In this document: positions 12,029-23,820 of the stretch, piece after piece
How the letters are laid out: every line of letters begins with the position of its first letter
Numbering within the stretch: the stretch's first letter is position 1
NCBI RefSeq assembly: GCF_000213175.1
Contig: NW_009799101.1
Location: 1,173,292-1,237,291 of the forward strand
Length of the DNA: 64,000 bases
Source of the DNA: Neurospora tetrasperma FGSC 2508
Lineage: Eukaryota; Ascomycota; Sordariomycetes; Sordariales; Sordariaceae
Reading direction: 5' to 3'
The notes under the pieces: generated by a model
Told to the model about the DNA's origin: nothing
What the model saw: only the letters and a program-made list of their open reading frames with translations
Database searches by the model: none
Translations under genes and position numbers: made by a program

Positions 12029-14910
12029 CTACAATATACTCCCCTGACTACTCCCCGCAAAACTCCCACTCCTCCCTTCCCTCGTCCCGCCCTGCCCCTG
12101 AAAGTAATCCCTCCTCTCAACACCCAACAACCCAGCACTCTCTCCCCTCCCCTCCTCCCTCCCCAGCCCACTCCCCATTCTCCCACTACCAATACCCCCC
12201 GCACCCCCTGCTCCCACAGCATCCCTCACCCGCTCCTCCGCCCCATTCATCACGTGCCATACGTCCTTCCTCGTCAATAATCCCTGCAACACTCCCCTCT
12301 CCGCGAAAAGCACATACCGCACCCCCAACTTCTGGAAATAACTCACGGCTAGATGCAACGGGCTCCTACCGGGAAGGGTCAGGGGCGTCTGGTCCATCCA
12401 CGGTCTTAGGTCAAGAGTAGCCAACGGGTCCGCAAGCGGCTGATGACTGAAGAAGCACTCCGTTTCAGGCGGTAGGTTCGAGGCTCTTCCGCCGGGAGAA
12501 TAGAGAACGTAGGATAATTCGGCGCGGGAGATGTACCCCAAGAGCACCGCGTCGCGCGGGTTGGAGATGACGGGGTACCCGCGGTAAGGTGTGGTTTCGA
12601 GGATTTTCTGTAGTGAAGCGATCGTGTGCCCCGTGGCAGTGAGGACGATGAGGTCCGAGTCCAAGCGGGTCATGATTTGACTAGCCGGCACGTCGGGGAT
12701 CAGCGGGCTCAAGTCTTCGCCCGAGTTGTTGGGGTCCAGGTAGGGGTACGAGTTGAAGTGGATCCAGGACTCGTAGATGCCTCTGCGAGAAAAGGCGTCG
12801 CCGACCCATTTGGCGATCATGACGGAGATCATGATGGGTAAAACATAAGTCAAAGCGCCGGTGAGCTCAAAGGTGATGACGACTATGGAGACGGTCATAC
12901 GGGTTACGCCCGTGAGAAAGGCGGCGGCGCCGATGATGGCGTAGGTGCCAGGGGTAATGCAGGGGACGTCGGGCTCGCATTGGTGTAGGAAAAGCGGAAA
13001 GTTCGGGGCGGCGCGCTGGAAGAGTTCCATGAGGATTCCCAAGGCACGGCCGGTCAGGGCGCCGATGGCCATGGAAGGGAGGATGATGCCGGCGGGGATT
13101 TGTAGGCCGAAGGTCACGGCGGCGAAGAAGAAGCCGAGGACGGCGGCGAAAATGAGTAGGGTGATGGTGCCGAAGGAGGCGGCGCCTGTCTTGCAGAGAC
13201 CGAATTGGTCATCGACGATCTTGGCGCACTCGGTGAAGAGGTTGGAGACTAGCTCGGAGGTTTGGGCGCGCATGTAGTGGTTGGGGTAGTTGATGAGGGC
13301 GGTTAAGCCCGCGACGATGGCGACTTGGGTGACGGGACCGGGAAGCCACCTAGTGGATTTCTTCCATTCGGCGACGCGCATGTTGGCTTTGATAAAGAGA
13401 CCGCCGTAGACGCCACCTAGGATGCCGAGAAGGACAAAAGGGACAAGTTCAAAGCCGTGCCAGCCGGACGAGTACTTGACTTGGTAAAGCACCAGCTTGC
13501 CGGATCTGAAGGGGTCGAGGGCCTGGAGAGTAACGGCAGCCGTCATGGCACACACGAAGCTCTGCCACATGGTTTTGTCGGGGAAATAGTAGGAAAGCTG
13601 TTCAAGACTGAAGAGCACGCCGCCGATGGGGGAGCCAAAGGCAACGGATATTCCGGCGGCAGCCGCTGCGGACAAAATCTCCCTCTTGCGTGCTGTCGGG
13701 GGTTAGCTTAGGACGTTGATAGGTGGATTTACTACACTACATACCTTCATTATTATTGATACTTGGAAAGAGCTTGATGAAGACGTTTGCGCAACAGCAG
13801 GCGACATGAACCAAGGGACCTTCTTTGCCCAACCACATGCCGGACGCAACAGCAAGCACAAGACCTAGCGACTTTGTCACCAAGGTCTGGATTCCTAGAA
13901 ACCTGCGGATGACGAAGCCTCCTAGGACAGTCTTGATTTCGGGGATACCACTATGTTTAGCATAGATGGCATATTCCTTGACCAAGATGGCAGCAGAAAC
14001 GGCAAAGGATAACTGTAGCTTAGATCAGCTGGGGTTGCCTTCATATCTTGTCGGACTCTGGGGGGAAGCATACTGCCAGGAATACGTAAAAGAAGTACTC
14101 AAGGAACCACTTGCCACCTCCTGAATTGATACCAAAAGCCTTGGCCCAGGGATACCAGCCCTGGCATTGGGCATGGTCCTCATAACCCAAGCAACATGAG
14201 CTCTTGCTCAGGTGAAAGGCTCCGCCGTCCACAGTTGAGCAGAATCCGAACTTGAGATCCGCCAGCCAATCGGTGGCTACATCGATGGCGGCAGCCAACA
14301 GACCGGCAGCCAGACCAGTTAACAGCAGAACAATCCAGACCTGGCTGTTGTCGAGGAGCAGGCGGATCCAGCCCACGAGACTGTTGGAGCCGGAAGATAG
14401 CATTCGCAGTCTTGAGCGTTCCTTGGTGTACTCGAAGATCCAGTCGATGGCGGTCAAGTCCTCGTAGCCAACTCTCCTCCCCGGGCCTTCGACATACCAA
14501 TCCATGGGTCCGCCATCTTTTGGCCCAGACTGAGTGCCATCCAAGCGGGTGTTTGACGTAGGTGATGGTCGGCCAGGTACATCGTGAGAGTTCCGAGGAG
14601 ATTGTCCACCAGTGAAAGCTGAGAAGAGCCGCGATGGCTGTGAGAAGACGGATTGCTTTTTTTGTCTGCGCTTGAACGACATGGGCTGGTTTAGGTCATC
14701 TCGCAGAGGGTCCTCATCGAGGATCATGTCGTTGTCGTTGTCATGATTGTTGTTGTGGTCATCATCATCGCCCAAAAGATCCAACTCGTCCCGGTCATCT
14801 TCAATGGTTGCGCGACGGTGTTCTTCCCATTCGTGTTGGCTGTCGAATGCTGCTGGGGTTGCCGAACTGGAAGGATACCCGTCGTCCATCATCGCACTTC
14901 TAGAAGCCAT
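12029..14910 (-). CDS. CLC-family chloride channel/transporter (Gef1/ClC-3-like), 922 aa, three exons
   Basis: Exons on the minus strand are 14910-14074, 14012-13745 and 13692-12029. The cytosolic N-terminus (about residues 1-190) is acidic and Asn/Asp-rich. The membrane part carries the CLC selectivity motifs: HSGIPE (299-304, with Ser as in chloride-selective members), GKEGP with the gating glutamate Glu343, and [24 protein letters not shown] supplies the pore tyrosine. Two CBS domains follow (starting near [11 protein letters not shown] and [13 protein letters not shown]). The C-terminal tail is Gly/Arg-rich and low in complexity. Family members act in endosomal, Golgi or vacuolar membranes in ion and pH balance. 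The residue aligned with the proton glutamate of CLC exchangers is Gln400 (FSLEQLSYY) rather than Glu. The gene shares a divergent promoter with the neurochondrin-family gene. Confidence 0.92.
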
Positions 14911-15496
14911 AGTGAATACAATGACAGAGCATTTCCCATTCTCGTCTCAAAACAAAGATGCCGGTGGATGTCGTCCCTCTTGTTCGTGTTTGCGATGAGA
15001 CGAACATTCAGCTTCATTAGGAGAGTTTGTCCAGCAGTGAGGCGTAGTGAGATGGGGGCGCTGTGAGGCCTGATAAGAGCATGTTCTTATCGGGGTGCAT
15101 CAGGGACATGCACAGCATTGACAGGGCCAAGCCTGCTAACGCTTGGCGGTTCTGGAGTTAAGCACCTTGCCAAGACCCAAGCCCACTTGATGGAAGATGC
15201 CAAGCCTTTACATTAACGACGTCCCTTCTCTTCTTCCATTTTCTGTGTGTGCATTGACTTTCATCTCTGGAGGATTGTGACGTGGAAAAGCATATAGGAA
15301 ATATTCTTGAATTCAAGACTGAATCTGAAATTTTGGCTTGTGTGGGAATCACAGTGGACAATCTCCCATACAGAATTTCTCTCCAGCAGCAAGCTGCGAA
15401 CTTCGTCATCTATCGATCATCCTTCTTCCAAATCCACAACCTCAACTCAACACCCACTCACGTAAAGGAACCACAAACATCACAAACAAATATATC
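14911..15496. promoter_or_regulatory. divergent promoter between CLC and neurochondrin genes
   Basis: This 586-bp spacer separates two divergent start codons and must contain both promoters. A GCCAAG/CTTGGC-rich patch at about 15128-15180 includes short inverted repeats. The downstream side is rich in CAACA/CAAAC just before the ATG at 15497. I cannot assign factor sites. Confidence 0.45.
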
Positions 15497-17685
15497 ATGA
15501 GTGACCCAACCCAACAATCCGTCATGAATGAACCAACTCAACAACAAACCGGGCAGCCTGATCCCATACAAAATGCCCAAACACTCCTTAGAGCAAAGGA
15601 CGACACCTCCCGCTTTGTGGGCCTCGCCCTTCTCAAGTCAGTACTCGACAACTCGGAAGAGTTGAGAAACAACCAAGAGGCAGTCCGCGGTCTCTGGAAG
15701 AGCGTTCCGTCAAAGTTTCTGGATCGGCTAATCAAGACCGGCTCGCGTCAGCAGTCCCAGTCCGAAGGGGGAGGAAACAAGAATGCCCGGGACATGCTAG
15801 ATTTGGCCGTGGCCATCATCCACACCTTTGCCGCTCTGGTGCCCGAAGAAAATAAACGAGACTCGAGGTTTACCGAGAGGATACCACATTTGGTGGCCTG
15901 TCTTTTGAACTGGTGAGTTCTTCTCATCTTACCTTTACAAATTCCCAAAACTAACAATGAAACAGTTCAAACGAGACGACCAAGATGGTCCTAGAAACCC
16001 TCTCAGCCCTCGTCACCACGCCAGACGGCGCCAAAGCCTTCATCGCCCTGGACGACGTCACCACTTTAATCGAGATCGCCCCCTCACAGCCCTTGGTCCT
16101 CGACATCTTCTTCTATGCCTGGTTAAACGCCACGAATTCATCCGTCTCCTCCTCCGCCGAAGACAAGGACCTCCTGCGGACCAAGATCGACCACACCATC
16201 ACCGCTCTCGTCTCCTCCTTCAAGGGCACCGACGCCGTCACCCTCCTCGACTTTCTCGCCAACCTGCTCCCCCGCCTCGAGCCCCAAGTCCTACCGCAAA
16301 ACCCTCAATGGCTACCCACTCTCAACCTCTTCATCCGCAACCTCGTTTCCAGCCGGCCTACCCCCGCCGGCCGCGCCGCTTATACCAACCTCTCTGCTGC
16401 CCTACTGGAAGTTTACCCATCCCTCGCTCCGCAACTGCTCTTCACCGATGACCCCTCCGGTAAAGGCAAATCCAAAGCCAACCCAACCGACGACAACAAA
16501 CCCTTCTCGTACCTCCTCATTTCCATTCTCCTAATCGACATCCGCTCCACGGCCCCGACCCTCTTATCCCAACTCAACAGCCCTTCCTACCCTCAATCCT
16601 CCCGCCGCCTAAGCTCCGCATTCAACATCATCTCCCACTACCTCGGCTTCCTCCTCCGCTCCCTCGACCCTTCCTCCGACTCCTCCTCCTCTTCAGAGTC
16701 CCACTCCCACTCCCACTCCCTCCTCCCGGACCCCACCTTCCTCCTCAAACTCCGCACCTCCCTCTCCGAGACCTTCTCTCTCACCCTCGAATTCCTGCGA
16801 GACCGCTACGACGCCAGCGTAGCAGGCGCCATGGGCCTGGACCCCTCCGCCCGCTCCTCCGCCGCTTACAACGACTCCTCCTCCTCTGCCTCGGGCGGCG
16901 CCTCCCACTTGACTCTCTCCTGGGAAAGTATGAAAGACAGCGTCGAGCAAGACCCGCTCATCCTCGCAGCCATTCGCGCGCTGGCCATCTGGCTACGGGA
17001 AGACGACAACGAGCAGCTCCGCAAGGAAGCAAGTGGGTTAGGCGATTTGTTTATTGATTTGTACCGCCACAGCTGTCATCAACCTGACCAGAAGAAGAAG
17101 AATGACCAGAAGTTGTTGGATTTCCGAAGACCGATACTGATGGCGTGGGAAGGGCTGGTGGAAGAACGTAAAGGCGTGGAAAGCTTCTTGGCGAATGGGG
17201 GGTGGCAGGCCTTGGCTGATGATTTGGTGGGGATCCTTCAGTTTACTACTAGTACTTCTTCTTCTTCTTCTGGGGAAGTAGTAGTGGACGAAGCGGAGGC
17301 AGCAAGAGGTACAGAAATCGTTCGCGTTCTACTGCAAGTTGCTGAACTGGAGAGGCCGGGACCAAAAGAGGAGTGGTTGGATTTAGTCACCAAGGTGGCG
17401 GCGTGGTATATTCCCGAGGAGGAGGAGGAGGAAGGCGATCAAGACGTGGAGATGGTAGGCAAGGAGTCCAAGCTGGTGGTGTATGAGTTCCAGGTTGCTA
17501 CGCTGCAGCTTGTTACGACTTTGTTGGCGGGGAGTCATCCGGGGGTGCAGAGACGGTATGTGCATTCTACCAGCGCCGTGCTGGGGATTGCGAGGGTGCT
17601 GATGGGGAAGGTGAGGAAGGTTGGGGATGGGGAGCTGGTGGAGGCGTTGGAGGATGTGTTGGCGACGTTGGGTGGGTTGAGGTAG
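15497..17685 (+). CDS. neurochondrin-family protein, 711 aa, two exons
   Basis: Exons are 15497-15912 and 15966-17685; the join restores LLNCSNETTKMVLETL without a frame change. The protein is mostly helical. Its opening pattern (about residues 25-140: AQTLLRAKDDTSRFVGLALLKSVLDN, then SVPSKFLDRLI and IPHLVACLL) matches the start of the neurochondrin fold, an Armadillo/HEAT-like superhelix. Internal low-complexity stretches include Ser/His runs near residue 245 and an acidic run (EEEEEEGDQD) near 640. Human neurochondrin takes part in neuronal and SMN-related trafficking; the fungal role is unknown. The start is supported by a leader without in-frame upstream Met codons close by. Coding DNA is strongly C-rich at third positions in the first half, less so later. 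Confidence 0.82.
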
Positions 17686-18138
17686 ATTGGTACATCGTGT
17701 GGGTGGAAAGTGATGGGACAGATGGAAATATGGAAGAGGGGTTGGAAATAGGGAGACTGAAAGATACCCAATTCATTTTATTCCGTACCACTGATGCTAG
17801 GTACCCTGTCATGCTCTTTTTATCACGTCTAACACTATTATTGTGTTCCAGTCAATGTAAGCATGTGCTGCTCCTTCCTTGCCACCTTTGCAGTAATAAT
17901 GCTGGGTTGACTACAAGCCGCTTTCCACAATACCTTCCCTTCAAGAACGACGTTGAGGGTTACGCCGCCCACGGCACGGAGAGCTCTCTCTTCTGTTTCT
18001 GAACTGAACTCTTTTCTTACAATTTCCTCAGAAGAGCTTTTTGGAGTGAGCGCTTTCCCCACGACAGCCTCTTCCTTCACGACATCCTTTTCCATCCACC
18101 GGGCTCTCCTCTTCACTGACTTTTTTGGTGGTTCATGT
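17686..18138. other. convergent 3' intergenic region
   Basis: These 453 bp lie between the stop codons of the neurochondrin-family gene and PAF1. The open frames seen on both strands are extensions of gene shadows. Nothing else is supported. Confidence 0.5.
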
Positions 18139-19670
18139 CTAGTAGTCGTCCTCGTCATCCGTGTGGCGGCGGGGACTATCCGCCCTCTCAGAAGCATCTC
18201 TCTCACGTCGCCTATCCTCCTCCTCCTCCTCATCATGATGCTCCGCTTGCCCCTGCTGCTCCGTATGCTCCTCCTGGTACTCCTCGCTGACACCAGAGTA
18301 TCCGATCGGGTTAAGCTCGAATTGCTTGATATCAGCCTTGAGGCCCTCATGCGGCTCATCGATTGTTACGTGCAGCTCGTCAGGGAACCTCTCGCTGTCG
18401 TCGGCTATCTTTTGTGCAATGTTGCGAGTGCGCTGATTCCGGAGGGTGCTGCGCTGCATAATAGGATAGTAATACATGCCCCTCTGATCGGTGGTGCTGT
18501 CGCCCTCTCCCACGTCGTCGCGGAACGCCAAGATAACTTCGCCATTGTATTTCGTGTCGTGATCGTACTCGGTCTCGGCCGAGGTCTCGTAGGGGCGCAG
18601 GCGGGGGAACACAAAGTGCGGGCCCTTGCCGTCCTTGTGTGGGTATAGACCTTCAGAGTCGTGGTCCGGGTTGTCGACGTCGAATCTCGCGCGGAAAAGA
18701 TTGCTTTCCTTGGCATCCGAGGGAAGAAATAGGTTGTAGTTCATCATGGAACTAGGGGCGGGATGGTTCTGTGGATCTTCATTGTGTAACTCTTGCGCCA
18801 GCTGGAAGGCCTGTTCTTCGGCTTCACTCCGCTCAATGGGCTTCAAGATGCCCGCAAGCATGCGAGGATCATACTTGTCGCTCGAGTTAACGGGGTTGGT
18901 AGTGAACTTGACCGTCACGTAAGCACCAGAGTCGGGGAATGCCGTGGTGTCGGGGAGTAGAGGGAAAGCATCGATGCATTTGACGTTGCGCTTGGTCGGA
19001 TGCCTGACCTTGGTCTTGTCGGCCAGATTGGCTGCGGCAATATCGAAGCTCTTCTCGATACGGCGACGGATCCAGGCGGGAGTGCCCTTGTCGGGCTCGG
19101 GAGAGGCCTTGCGTTTCTGAGGTCGCTTAAGGGCGTTGTCCTTGTTGGAGCTATTGGAAGAGCGGTTGTTGAGGAAGACATTGTCCCTCTTAACTTGTAC
19201 TGAGGCGATATATTCGGTGCGGCGGAGGAAAGATACCGACTCGGTGCCGATCTTGGGCTTACCGAGTGTGTTGAGTGGTCTGAGGAGAAGACGATCGTGT
19301 GGGTGAATAGGTGGCGGGGGATTCTGTGCAGAGATGGCTGCCCATTGTGTTAGTATACTAGTTCATGTGATCAACGCCTAGGTAAAAAGGGGTACGCACC
19401 ATCCTCGTTGCCGTCAAAGACACCTGGCATGCCGACCAGGTCTAGAGGCATACCGAGCTCGGCATCGACCTCGATGTTTAGGGGCTGCTCACGCGCAAGG
19501 CGCGAGGCAAAGCCAGGATTGGTGTATTGGCCGCTCGACAGGCCCGTGCTGGGGATGTTGAGTAGCTTGGGCGGATTAGGAGGGGGTGGTAGAGCATTGG
19601 AATATCTGATTCTGGCGATGTAATCCTGGTGGATCATGCGCTCTTCGCGCCCTCGTGGGTGTTGCGACAT
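18139..19670 (-). CDS. paf1: RNA polymerase II-associated factor 1 (PAF1), 489 aa, two exons
   Basis: Exons on the minus strand are 19670-19400 and 19337-18139. The N-terminal third contains the Paf1 hallmarks: DYIARIRYSNALPPPPNPPK near the start, a Leu/Asp-rich stretch (MPLDLVGMPGVFDG) and FLRRTEYIAS near residue 125. The central domain includes NAL-KR-rich and YDHDTKYNGEVILAFRDD-type segments. The C-terminus is very acidic and Arg/Glu/Asp-rich (EEEEEEDRRRERD..., ending TDDEDDY), as is usual for Paf1. The protein is the scaffold of the nuclear PAF complex, which travels with elongating RNA polymerase II and supports histone H2B ubiquitination and H3K4/K36 methylation. Length is close to that of yeast Paf1 (about 445 aa). 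The downstream neighbour RER1 lies on the same strand. Confidence 0.93.
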
Positions 19671-21153
19671 GGTGTTTGTCTGTGTTGTGTGGTTATATGA
19701 TGATGTCGTGTGGATGTGGGTGGCTGTGAAAACCGAGTCGGGTTAAGATTGATGGTTGTGGATTGAGTTTAAACGGGAGTCGGAGCTTCGAGAGCAAGGT
19801 GATGAAAGTGGTCGCAGCGAAAGTGAGTCGCGGTCGAGATGCAGCTGAAGGCGCGGTTGCGTTGCGGTTGCGGTTGCGGGATGGTGTGTGCCAACAGACA
19901 GGGGCCGGGACACTGGATTCAAAAAATGAAGACAAGGCTGGTGGTTGGTCAACTGGTTGGTCAAGCTCGTCCTGGACAAAATAGTTGAGACCTTTGACAT
20001 TACCTATACCTTGGGTATGTATGCTCTTACTACGCATTAAAGCGTCCTTGTTACATCTTTAATCTTGAATCTTGGGCAATTCCTGGATAGAAATATCCAA
20101 ATGGGACTCTAGCCGATATCATTCGAATTGTTGTAATCCATATCACATACAGTCTTGCGACGGTCTTGTTTTGTTTCTTTCTTTACTTAAACCTTGACGA
20201 GCGGTAGCGAACTCGTTTACCCAACATGTTGGTTGGTCCCATCAATTTTGTCCCGTACGAATCAAGTAGCTTGCGCCGGAGCTGATGTTCAGAGCTAAAA
20301 TAACTGCAAAGCTGTTGAGAAAAGGAAATTGGGACCCAGTTTGGAAAGAACTGAAAGCAATCGAGAGCTTTAGTAGGTGCTTTTGTTGGTAAAAAGTGTC
20401 GAGGTTCAACCCAGCTGACGTTTCGTTACGCTTCTTCCATTCTGTTGGAGGTTCCTGTCACTGAGGAGCGCCTGTGCCGGCCGCAAAGAAAAAATGGGCC
20501 CCACGCAGCCTTAAGGTTCCCTTCTCTGCAACTTTGTTGATTTCCATTCATTGACCCCTGAATATCGGGCTATGCTATGGTTTTGACACTATTGGCAGCA
20601 TGGCATGGCGAGAGACTTTGTAGTAACTTTACATTTCCAGATGCAAATTCAATTCCAGCTGTCATTATGGTCAATCATTTTGCTCTCTAAGTGATATCCT
20701 GTATGGCCTGCTTCCAGACACCGCCATGTTTTTTTTTGTTGTCGTCCGTCCGTTCTCTTCACTCATGGCGTGTGTGAAACTGCTAATCAAGTGTGAGATA
20801 GTTCAGAACCCCCTCTTGCATCCATCCATCCATTCGTTCATCCATCGCCTGTCATGACAACTATCAGAAGGCCAACAATCCCGTATCCCAGCCCAGGCAT
20901 CAGATTAGAATAGTATATATGAAAAAGATATACAGGATAGTTGCTCATCGTCATAAATGCTCCATCAACATGGCGCATTCCCCCGTCATTAGTACATTGA
21001 GAAGTTTTGTCTTTCTTTCTACCGCGTTTGACCTAAATTCGGCCCGCGAAACACTTCCTTCTCTCCCCGGACAACGCAAAAGGGCCAGAGACAGACTAGC
21101 TGCCCTATCTGACACTCAGCAACATCAATCAACTTCGGCAACAGCACAACTGC
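19671..21153. other. intergenic region between PAF1 and RER1
   Basis: The 1.5-kb stretch holds the PAF1 promoter and the RER1 3' region. It contains a short GCGGTTGCGGTTGCG run (about 19853-19878), several imperfect direct repeats and an ATCC run near 20821. No credible gene is visible on either strand. Confidence 0.5.
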
Positions 21154-21861
21154 TTAGTTGCTGTTCTTGTTGTACCGCGCCTTGCCAATGGTAAAGGGGA
21201 CGTAGCGGTACTTGATCATGTGCTGGATTTGCTTGCGCACTGTTTCATATCGTTAGCTGCGGTTCAAAGTTTCAAACAAGAATGAGTTTGACAGGGGCGA
21301 TGCAACGTACTGGTGAGGATGAAGAGCATGAGCCAGTACATAACCAGCACGGGCCAGAACACGGGAATGTTGAAGATCTCGAACCAGCTGCAGAGGAAGG
21401 AAATGGCAACAGCGCGGGTGGCCGAATGCCAGAACTTGAACTCGGGAAGGCGGCGGATGAAGGGCCTGAACTCCTCGTCCTGCTTGGTGGGGAGGGTACC
21501 GACAGAGCCGTCCTCCATTTCCGTGTCGAGCGCATCACTCGAGGGGTCGAACTTGGGCGTGAGGAAGGCGAGGAAGAGGTTGAGAAGGTAGATGCCGAGG
21601 GCATAGGCGACAATGTACCAGCCTTGTGCCACGAACACCCGCACGAAGAAGAGAAACAGGGCGACACCGGTGCCAACCCATCGGTACGTAACATAGGGCG
21701 TCGACTGATCGAGGAGTGCTTGGTATTGCTGAAAGGGCCCAACTGTGTTAGCCAACATGACAGTAGCAAAGAGGCAAGAGCAGTAAACGCACTCTCTGGA
21801 GCTTGTTGCTCTGTGCAGTGAAAGTGCCAAAAGGCGTCATTGGCTCCTCCGCGGTCTCCAT
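21154..21861 (-). CDS. rer1: RER1 Golgi-to-ER retrieval receptor, 190 aa, three exons
   Basis: Exons on the minus strand are 21861-21793, 21728-21311 and 21239-21154. The protein contains YQALLDQSTPYVTYRWVGTG, QGWYIVAYALGIYLLNLFLA, FLTPKFDPS and EFRPFIRRLPEFKFWHSAT. Further on come FEIFNIPVFWPVLVMYWLML and a basic C-terminal tail beginning MRKQIQHMIKYRYVPF. These are the RER1 signatures, including four membrane segments in two hairpins. RER1 sits in early Golgi membranes and returns ER membrane proteins and unassembled subunits in COPI vesicles. Length (190 aa) agrees with the human protein (about 196 aa). Intron 1 ends at the second of two closely spaced AG dinucleotides; only this one keeps the frame (LQR joined to QYQ). 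Confidence 0.95.
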
Positions 21862-22745
21862 TGCGACGGTGTTGGTAAGGGCGTAAGTGTAGCTCGTTTT
21901 GCTTCGTTAATCGATCGTGTCTCGCTGATATATTGTGTCCAAAACCGTTTGATCGGGAGGTGGAGGTGGAAAGGTGTTCGTGGGTTGGTGATTGCAAAGG
22001 GAAGACGAGAGATGTTGGCAGAAGGGAAAAATGATTGTCGGACACTGCGCATGTAGGGACGGTAGCTGTACACTATACTACACTAGCAGCAGCACGGGCA
22101 CCGTACCTTGTAGGGTAAGACAGCACTCCAGTTTCGTTGCGCGTATCAAGCAGGGGCCGTTATCCCAAGGGAATGACGAAGACGGGGGCCCGCCGATTGG
22201 GGGAGGGACACCTTTTCCGTGGCGGGCAAAAGCTGGCATTAGCCACGCAACACAAGCCTAGACTTGGCTCGTGAAAAGGGGTGGAATTTCTTGGAGTGTG
22301 GCGCTGATGGTATTCCCTCGTTAGCTCCCGTCAGACCCCCCTGAAGCCGAACAGCCCGAAAAGTGTGGCTGGTGATGGACGTCTTTGAAACCGTGGAAAC
22401 GGCCCGCCCGCTCCCCCAAGACAAGAAAAGCAAAGGACAGTTGCAAGGATCGACAACAGACAGGCATTCCCCAATTGACGTCGTTTAGACCGAGGATAAC
22501 CAGTGAGGCCAAGCGTGTGGGGAATTGGGGAGCTGGGGAATGGGGACCTGGATGGCCCATCAGAGCTCGGGAGCTACCTACCCCTCGGTTTGACGGGTCA
22601 CTCACTTATATAAGCTGCGGTCATTGATGATTTATTTACATGCTCTGTGCTGCTGCTGCAAGTGTTGTGTTTCTGGATTCTTGCCATTGACCTTTTTGTT
22701 TCCGTGACCAACTCGTCTGATAGAACCGAATCACCCACCACAATC
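21862..22745. promoter_or_regulatory. divergent promoter between RER1 and enoyl-CoA hydratase genes
   Basis: This 884-bp spacer separates divergent starts. A TATATAA box-like motif sits at about 22607-22613, roughly 135 bp before the hydratase ATG, and is a plausible core promoter element for that gene. GC-rich blocks with GGGG/CCCC runs precede it. No other site can be assigned. Confidence 0.45.
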
Positions 22746-23820
22746 ATGCGTTCAGTTGCCTTCAACAACACCCTCCGGGGTCTATCCCGGGCCGGCTCCC
22801 GCTTCCAGCCCGCTACCCTTCCCCGTGTTGCGGCTGCCCGTGCCTATTCTACTCCTGCCGAGAGCCAGTATGAGTTTATCCAGGTCTCCGAGCCCCGTCC
22901 TGGTGTCGGTCAAGGTAAACAAACACCCTTTGCTTCATCTAGATACACCCAATCGTCACGCAATGATGTCCGTCCCCATTAAATGGGAACATGAATCCAT
23001 CGAACTCCAAAGAACCTCCTCTTTTTCCTTCCCTATACCCTCCTAAACCTCGAAGCCCAAGACTAACCAAACCCACCCTCACCGGACAGTAACCCTCAAC
23101 CGCCCCAAAGCCCTCAACGCCCTCTCCACCCCGCTCATCACCGAACTCAACTCGGCCCTCCTCTCCTTCCAACAATCCCCCACCATCCGCGCCATCGTCC
23201 TCACCGGCTCCGAGCGCGCCTTCGCCGCCGGCGCCGACATCAAGGAGATGGCCCCCCTGACTTTCTCCAAGGCCTTCCTCGACTCCTTCATCGAGTCCTG
23301 GTCCAACCTGACCTTCACCGTCAAGAAGCCCATCATCGGCGCCGTCTCCGGCCACGCCCTCGGCGGCGGCTGCGAACTGGCTCTGATGACGGACATCATC
23401 TACTGCACCAAGACGGCCAACTTTGGCCAACCCGAGATCAAGCTGGGCACGATCCCCGGTGCGGGCGGGTCCCAGCGGCTGACGAGGGCGGTGGGGAAGA
23501 GCAAGGCTATGGAGCTGATTCTCACGGGAAAGAGCTTCAGTGGTGAGGAGGCGGAGAGGTGGGGAGTTGCGGCGAGGGCATTTGATAGCTATGAGGAATT
23601 GATGGAGCAGGCGCTCAAGACGGCAGAGACGATTGCGGGATATAGCAAGGTGGCGGTGCAGGCGGCGAAGGAGGTGGTTAACAAGAGCCAGGAGGTTGGA
23701 CTGAGGGATGGAGTAGAGTATGAGAGGCGCATGTTCCATGCCTTGTTTGGAAGCCAGGATCAGAAGATTGGAATGAAGGCTTTTGCGGAGAAGGGCAAGG
23801 CCAAGTGGGTTGATGAGTAA
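22746..23820 (+). CDS. mitochondrial enoyl-CoA hydratase (ECHS1-like), 299 aa, two exons
   Basis: Exons are 22746-22914 and 23090-23820; the 175-nt intron splits Val57. The N-terminus MRSVAFNNTLRGLSRAGSRF with later AAARAYS is an Arg/Ser-rich presequence with a probable cleavage near residue 33-36. The crotonase fold follows with VTLNRPKALNAL, FAAGADIKEM (oxyanion loop) and GHALGGGCELALMTDI, and then NFGQPEIKLGTIPGAGGSQR. The two catalytic glutamates of the hydratase family (in GGCELA and GQPEI) are both present, so an active enzyme is expected. It adds water to trans-2-enoyl-CoA in mitochondrial beta-oxidation and amino-acid breakdown. Length fits the family (about 290 aa). Confidence 0.94.

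Noticed and set aside
15128-15185. Possible dispersed 5S rRNA or tRNA in the CLC/neurochondrin spacer
   Set aside because: The GCCAAG/CTTGGC patch has no match to the conserved internal control region of 5S rRNA nor to a tRNA T-loop.
21272-22045. 257-codon open frame overlapping RER1 in another frame
   Set aside because: A shadow of the spliced RER1 gene, whose own frame gives a complete conserved protein.
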